From Glaciimonas soli (GTDB lineage: Bacteria > Pseudomonadota > Gammaproteobacteria > Burkholderiales > Burkholderiaceae_D), in the NCBI RefSeq assembly GCF_009497155.1, contig NZ_WINI01000009.1:223759-287758 (forward strand): a DNA stretch of 64,000 bases, read 5' to 3'. Positions 59,602-64,000 of the stretch are shown piece after piece. The notes under the pieces are model-generated. The model had not been told where the DNA came from. It did not search any database and saw only the letters and a program-made list of their open reading frames with translations. Position numbers and translations under genes: made by a program. Each line of letters starts with the position of its first letter. The first letter of the stretch is position 1.

Positions 59602-59612
59602 AGAGTCTGCTT

Positions 59613-59973
59613 GGGGGCGACCTGGTTTCGACGTGGGTTACAAAGCAGCGCAGGGCATACCGAGGGCTGGCTACCTCGTAAATACAACCAGAAAATATAT
59701 AACTGCAAACGATAACTCGTACGCACTAGCAGCTTAATCGCTGTCTAGCTCTACACCATCTCGTCTCTGGGGTGGGCTGGCAACAGCAGTAGAGTCATTT
59801 ACAGAGAATCGCTTTTAGTCGGGTTACCTGGCTAAAAGTTAAATTTAGGTAACTCGTTTGACCGCAGCGTGTGCGTCCGCGTCGGCCAGATTAAATCAAA
59901 TGGCAGCACTAAGTATGTAGAACTGTCTGTAGAGGACTTGCGGACGCGGGTTCGATTCCCGCCGCCTCCACCA
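59613..59973 (+). ncRNA. ssrA: Transfer-messenger RNA (tmRNA)
   Basis: 361 bases. The 5' end GGGGGCG pairs with CGCCTCC just before the terminal ACCA, forming the tRNA-like acceptor stem with one G-U pair, and the 3' end has the T-arm GGGTTCGATTCCC. The resume codon GCA at 59705 opens a short frame ending TAA at 59735-59737, encoding ANDNSYALAA; with the charged alanine the tag is AANDNSYALAA. The ending LAA is the ClpXP-type degron. tmRNA with SmpB frees stalled ribosomes. The 3' end of ssrA is a known target for island integrases; none is seen here, but a T6SS cargo operon lies immediately beyond. Confidence 0.97.
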
Positions 59974-59993
59974 TCACAAACCATCCCAGACTC

Positions 59994-60042
59994 CGCCAGA
60001 CCGTGTAAATGCTAGATGTTACAAAAGCTAATCGGTCTGGCG
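59994..60042. repeat. Inverted repeat just after ssrA
   Basis: CGCCAGACCG (59994-60003) and CGGTCTGGCG (60033-60042) are perfect 10-bp inverted copies, and inside them TGTAA (60004) and TTACA (60019) can also pair. There is no T run. It could be a terminator-like hairpin or a recombination site. A plus-strand open frame over the right half (60016-60228) is not called. Confidence 0.5.
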
Positions 60043-60224
60043 AGGGCTGGAAAGGTCTCCGTTTTCGCCCAAATTTCGCCCACGTTTATTGTTTGTGCCG
60101 ATGATCCAAAATTTTGCACAGTGGTCGCTATCGCAGATCGTATGAATCGAATGGGAATGCAGGTGATTCGCAATTTCCTAGAAGAAGTGCTACCTGTGGG
60201 CAGGCTGATGATGACTGAGCGTCG

Positions 60225-61214
60225 TTAATTTATCTCCCCCTGCCTAATCCATCCCGGTGCTAACGTCTCACCATCAGGGTCAATATACGTTTCATCAATG
60301 TGGTATTGGGAGGAGATTTTTCGTTCAGCTTCTCCGCGCAGTTTTGCCAGTCGTTTGCGCTCGGCAGGATACAATTCTTTGTAGCGTGGGCGGTCTTTTT
60401 TGTCAAAGTAGGCACGCTCTACGGCATTGGCGCTTTTAAAATTTAACGAAACTAAGTAAGCCCCTGGCTGATTTGGATCCATTTTGTCTGGATTACGCAC
60501 AAAGGTCACATCTAGATACACCTCATTGGCGTAAAATTTCCAGTCTGTATAGTCGTTTATTTTCATCCATTCATCTAGCGCCGGTACATAGTTTGCATCG
60601 ACAGAATAATTGCTATTACCCCCCGCCTGCGAATAGAGTAAGGCATCGCGCCCACTGAGGCGAGGATTGTAGACACCAATTTCTCTTTTCCATCCCGCAT
60701 TTTGGATAGTTTTGAGTAACGCATAAAATTGGTGCAGAGCTATAGCATGAGAATTTGTAGAGTTGGGAGATATCGCAACGCTGAGATCAAAATTATAAAT
60801 TCCCTCTTCTGGAAAATCTTGCGGTAGTGCCGTCCCCATAATACTCAACACATAAGGAACGCTAAAACTGTTGTTTCCATGGTCAATACGCACAGTGCCA
60901 AGCTGTCGATTAGTTAGTTGATCTGATTTCCAATCGACATCATAAAAAACAATTTCGCCATTTGCATTTTTGTCGTTGGCATGTACTGCATTTGGGTACA
61001 TATCTACCCACTCTCTACCTTGTTGACCAAGACGGATGGTGACTTCTTTAGGGCTCATGGAACTATCTCCTTCTGTTGATTTTGTAGTGTTGGTCACCAG
61101 TGATTTCTTTGCTGACGACAAGGGAGTTGTCGACCATACCAAAACGGATGCCAGTAGGAAGCCGACAATAGAACAAGTCATCACGATGCGTTTACGCCGG
61201 ATTGATTTGCTCAT
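60225..61214 (-). CDS. Membrane-anchored protein of the vgrG operon, candidate immunity or accessory protein
   Basis: 329 residues. An N-terminal TM or signal anchor (TCSIVGFLLASVLVWSTT), then a soluble domain I cannot place in a named family (RLGQQGREWVDMYPNAV, YNFDLSVAISPNS, GWKREIGVYNPRLSG). It is the third gene of the vgrG operon, its start overlapping the previous stop by 4 bases, the position often taken by an immunity protein. A second likely start exists: AGAAGGAGA at 61066-61074 sits 7 bases before an in-frame ATG at 61056-61058, which would give a 277-residue product without the anchor. The function is inference. Confidence 0.7.
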   Translation of the reverse strand: MSKSIRRKRIVMTCSIVGFLLASVLVWSTTPLSSAKKSLVTNTTKSTEGDSSMSPKEVTIRLGQQGREWVDMYPNAVHANDKNANGEIVFYDVDWKSDQLTNRQLGTVRIDHGNNSFSVPYVLSIMGTALPQDFPEEGIYNFDLSVAISPNSTNSHAIALHQFYALLKTIQNAGWKREIGVYNPRLSGRDALLYSQAGGNSNYSVDANYVPALDEWMKINDYTDWKFYANEVYLDVTFVRNPDKMDPNQPGAYLVSLNFKSANAVERAYFDKKDRPRYKELYPAERKRLAKLRGEAERKISSQYHIDETYIDPDGETLAPGWIRQGEIN

Positions 61215-62314
61215 TTCTTTGCCATCCGATTTTTAAGTGCTTCCATCCCGGTATCCTGATACCAGGTCGCTATGGTGCTTAATTCACTCTCCATGAATTC
61301 TGTCTTTTCTTGCATCAAACCATGAAATTTCAAAGCGGCCTGTTTAATCCATTGCATCCGACTCTCAAAATCGTTTACCACCGTATCCAGCGGTGCTACC
61401 GATTTCAGTTGAGGATCATCAACAGTACAAGCACTGGTAAACACCAGCTCCAGCTCTGGTACCACGGCTTTTACCATGTTGATCGTAGCAGATGCCCCCC
61501 CATCATCATAAGGTATTGCCCCATCTTGCATAGGGTCCGGCATATGGCTAACCCCGCGCCCAACCCTCTGTGCTGTCAGTACTTTCTTTAAAACAGGGTT
61601 GTTGTCGTAGATCAGTGGTTGCAGGATGTTGTGCTGCTCATGTTGGGCGACCAACATCAGATGCTTAAACTGATATGCGGGTTTATCAATTTTAGTGGCA
61701 TTTTCAAATTCCCCAATCACGTCAAACGCTTTAAACATCTCTGGCGTAATCGGCAGATTATGGAGTTTCCCCATTGCGTCCTGATACCACGGCAATTGCC
61801 GCATGTGGTCTTTTATTTTTGGAACAAATTCATCAATTTTGGGACGCTCAGCAGCACATTGCTTGAAACCCTTCGGATCCCTTGCCCAAAACCAGTGGGT
61901 GGTGGCGATGTCGATAAATAGCCAGAAATTACCTTTCCCAAAACTCTCCACCACTGACTCCGGCGCCAATCCCATCTGCCACGATTCCAATGCACAGGCT
62001 ACCGTCTTGCTGGCTAGAGCGCCTAGAGCCATCCAATAGAAACGACCTTTCTTATTCACATCACTGAAATCTTCTTTCTCCAGATAAAAGCGTGCATAGG
62101 TTGCCGCAATACGACGGGCACGCGCACTGTAATCATTTATTAAGGTGTATTCGTCATGCGGTTTATCATAGGTGCTCAAGCGTGTGTAAGAGAACAATGT
62201 TCCCATCGACCACATAACGCTGCAACTGCATTGCAAATCGACGCAAGTGCCTCGCGTGCTGTTGGTCATCGCGGTAACGGACGTTGGGGTTCTGCTGATC
62301 ACTTTACTATTCAT
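61211..62314 (-). CDS. VgrG-linked protein, DUF2515-like, putative T6SS effector or accessory
   Basis: 367 residues, soluble, with no signal peptide and a Cys-rich start (GTCVDLQCSCSVMW). NDYSARARRIAATYARFYLE and GRFYWMALGALASKTVACAL recall the DUF2515 family, which is often encoded beside vgrG in proteobacteria; I assign this only tentatively. The middle is rich in His/Trp/Tyr (IDIATTHWFWARDP, LVAQHEQHNILQPLIYDN). No classical lipase, amidase or nuclease motif is visible. The ATG overlaps the vgrG stop and has AAGGA in front, so coupled translation with vgrG is likely. Its position makes cargo delivered by VgrG the best guess. Confidence 0.65.
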   Translation of the reverse strand: MNSKVISRTPTSVTAMTNSTRGTCVDLQCSCSVMWSMGTLFSYTRLSTYDKPHDEYTLINDYSARARRIAATYARFYLEKEDFSDVNKKGRFYWMALGALASKTVACALESWQMGLAPESVVESFGKGNFWLFIDIATTHWFWARDPKGFKQCAAERPKIDEFVPKIKDHMRQLPWYQDAMGKLHNLPITPEMFKAFDVIGEFENATKIDKPAYQFKHLMLVAQHEQHNILQPLIYDNNPVLKKVLTAQRVGRGVSHMPDPMQDGAIPYDDGGASATINMVKAVVPELELVFTSACTVDDPQLKSVAPLDTVVNDFESRMQWIKQAALKFHGLMQEKTEFMESELSTIATWYQDTGMEALKNRMAKK

Positions 62315-64000
62315 GAAGAGGTTCCTTGATTATTATTTTCATCGTCTGCCGGGCTGTTTTGCGTGACTTTAAATTGGGATATATGCAAACCAAACTTGAG
62401 CGCTTGTTCTTCTGGCGTCGTCACCGATGGGCTTTTGCCAAACCGTTCGGTTTGGCTGTTGTGCCCTTCGTCTTGATGCTGTAACGCGTAGGGCATGTTT
62501 GCCATCGGCTCGCCACTGGCACTCCGCACACTGAACGTTTCGTCGAATACGCCAGCTGCGGTAAAACCTTGTACATTCACACTGCTTCCCTGCGAATCGG
62601 TAATCGTCGGATGATCGCTCTGCATTTTCAAAATCCTCCCATTAATCACTATCATATCCGGCGTCATGCGGATATAACTTTCGCCCACTTGCAGCAAGAT
62701 GTACTTCTTGCCGCTGATGGTGGCGCCATCATTTACTGATGTCATTGACAGCGTTTTATCTGCGGTATATTCCATCGTATTGTGTTGTGCTTGATGGATG
62801 ACTTTCCCTTTGTTGGCAATCTGCCGGATATCGCCATCGACCGCAAAACCTTCGATGTTGTTTCTTGCCGTATGCGAAATATCACCCATCGCATAATGTT
62901 GCTGATTGCCACCGGCAACGGTGTCGATGTGTTGACCGGCATAATGCGTTTGATCTTTTGGCGTGGCGCTGGCGATGCCAGCGGGGGAACTGATGGCGAT
63001 GATAGGTTGTTGTGGTGCCGTGCCATTTTTCAAATTAACTTCATCACCTTTGCAGTGACCAAGGGCTTCGACGGCGTTGGTGAGTGCTTGTTGTGGTTCG
63101 GTGTCACGCGGTGAACCTTCGTGCGTGGCAGCGGATTGGCCCAGACCTTTGGCGATGCGGATGGCCTCTTCCAATTCGCGGATCAGTTCGTCACGGCTGA
63201 GCATGCTACCAGCCGCTTTCGGGCGCGCATCGGTACTCAATAACATGCCTTCCGCAGCGCGTATTACGGCTGCGCCATCGGTGCGGGCTTCTAGCCCTTC
63301 GCCGCGTTCATCCTTGCGCCCTGCGTTATCTTCAATCCGGGCGATATGTCCCAGGCTGATTTGACTGTGCTGATGATCACTTTTAAATTGTGCTTGTATC
63401 TTCTCTTGCGTGTCGTCGAAGATCAAATGGTTGCTGCGCCCGTTGGCGCTGTTGCCGCCATTGTCGCTAAACTCGCGGGAGCGTATGCCGGATAACGCTT
63501 GCTGGCTGGGCAAATTCCATGGCGGCAGATTATTTTGGTTATTAACGGCGCCGATAATGATCGGGAGATCCGGATTGCCGCCGATGAAATCGACGATGAC
63601 TTCGCTGCCGATGCGGGCGATAAACGTCATGCCAAGCTGGTTACCTGACCAGAGCTGATCGGCACGTATCCAGCAACTGCTGTTTTCGTTATTCAGGTCA
63701 CGTCGATCCCAGACAAATTGAATTTTGATGCGACCGAGCGTATCGGTCCAGACCGGCTGATTGTCCGGGCCAACCACACGCGCAACGCTAGTGCGCATCA
63801 CTGGACTCGGCGTGACGCGCTCGGGGCGGTAGGTGTTGCCCTTCAGCGGCACCACTTCGAAGTCACAATGGATGGTAAATTGTTGATGCGGGGCATCGGC
63901 ACGCTGGGTTTCTTGTCCGACGTCTTCGATGGTCAGATCGGTGGCAATAATCAGATAGTCGATATTGGCCGCAATGGTCGGATGTTCAGTCTGTCGGTAG
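62311..64000 (-). CDS. vgrG: Type VI secretion spike protein VgrG (5' end outside window)
   Basis: At least 563 residues of a T6SS spike; the frame stays open to the window edge, so the N-terminus is missing. The gp27/gp5-like hub end and OB fold are seen in TDTLGRIKIQFVWDRRD and GMTFIARIGSEVIVDFIGGN, with GAVNNQNNLPPWNLPSQQAL. The DUF2345-type needle extension follows (YAGQHIDTVAGGNQQHYAMG, GKKYILLQVGESYIRMTPDM). The C-terminus carries about 100 extra residues (FTAAGVFDETFSVRSASGEP onward), which could be a cargo adaptor or small beta-domain. It heads the operon with the two downstream genes. Confidence 0.95.
   Translation of the reverse strand, partial: YRQTEHPTIAANIDYLIIATDLTIEDVGQETQRADAPHQQFTIHCDFEVVPLKGNTYRPERVTPSPVMRTSVARVVGPDNQPVWTDTLGRIKIQFVWDRRDLNNENSSCWIRADQLWSGNQLGMTFIARIGSEVIVDFIGGNPDLPIIIGAVNNQNNLPPWNLPSQQALSGIRSREFSDNGGNSANGRSNHLIFDDTQEKIQAQFKSDHQHSQISLGHIARIEDNAGRKDERGEGLEARTDGAAVIRAAEGMLLSTDARPKAAGSMLSRDELIRELEEAIRIAKGLGQSAATHEGSPRDTEPQQALTNAVEALGHCKGDEVNLKNGTAPQQPIIAISSPAGIASATPKDQTHYAGQHIDTVAGGNQQHYAMGDISHTARNNIEGFAVDGDIRQIANKGKVIHQAQHNTMEYTADKTLSMTSVNDGATISGKKYILLQVGESYIRMTPDMIVINGRILKMQSDHPTITDSQGSSVNVQGFTAAGVFDETFSVRSASGEPMANMPYALQHQDEGHNSQTERFGKSPSVTTPEEQALKFGLHISQFKVTQNSPADDENNNQGTSS

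Noticed and set aside
60016..60228. 70-codon plus-strand frame after ssrA
   Set aside because: It begins inside the inverted repeat and ends opposite the cargo operon stop, without a ribosome site or recognisable family; not called.

Overview
The window looks like a chromosomal segment of a betaproteobacterium, most likely Burkholderiales of the Oxalobacteraceae type (an inference from gene content and order, not a search). The pointers are the run gyrA-serC-pheA-tyrA-aroA-cmk-rpsA-ihfB-lapA-lapB, an ompA-ubiG-gph run divergent from it, a CIRCE-controlled groESL operon, and a tmRNA with a proteobacterial-type tag. Base composition looks moderate, near 50% G+C by eye. No rRNA, tRNA, CRISPR array, prophage or intact insertion sequence was seen.

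Layout. 1-6.4 kb: a di-heme cytochrome c peroxidase/MauG-type protein, then an RcsB-like response regulator, a short YadA-type trimeric autotransporter and a large hybrid sensor kinase with receiver and HPt domains, which together look like an adhesin with its own phosphorelay. 6.5-8.8 kb: groES-groEL under a sigma70-like promoter and a perfect CIRCE operator. 8.9-13.8 kb: a secreted DUF1579-like protein, an MFS carrier, and a compact operon of ECF sigma factor, two-TM small protein, dicluster ferredoxin and MFS exporter. 14-16.7 kb: metNIQ methionine importer. 16.7-24.4 kb: a second di-heme peroxidase, a lipoprotein phosphoesterase, the GTPase YlqF/RbgA, an MFS exporter with a divergent LysR regulator, and a histone-deacetylase-family hydrolase. 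24.5-30.1 kb: moxR, a DUF58 gene and a tgpA-like transglutaminase gene, followed by mltB. 30.1-33.8 kb: YaeQ, DUF1415, a small HTH protein, cysM and a ComEA-like HhH protein.

34-52.4 kb (all minus strand) is the housekeeping block: hldA, ugd, lapB, lapA, ihfB, rpsA, cmk, a 1184-residue SWIM/SNF2 helicase lying between cmk and aroA, then aroA, tyrA, pheA, serC and gyrA. It joins aromatic amino acid and serine synthesis to translation, nucleotide and envelope (LPS, exopolysaccharide precursor) functions. 53.1-59.5 kb (plus strand): an OmpA-family protein, ubiG, gph and a 1285-residue DUF748 envelope protein. 59.6 kb: ssrA (tmRNA). 60.2-64 kb: a minus-strand type VI secretion cargo operon of vgrG (cut by the window edge), a VgrG-linked DUF2515-like gene and a membrane-anchored partner gene, joined by 4-base overlaps.

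The accessory signals most worth a second look are the vgrG cargo operon beside ssrA, a dispersed repeat family with inverted ends (four copies, two inside operons), a 106-bp inverted-repeat element between rpsA and ihfB, the ECF sigma operon whose ferredoxin lacks one canonical cysteine, the adhesin/phosphorelay module, and Gln83 in GyrA.
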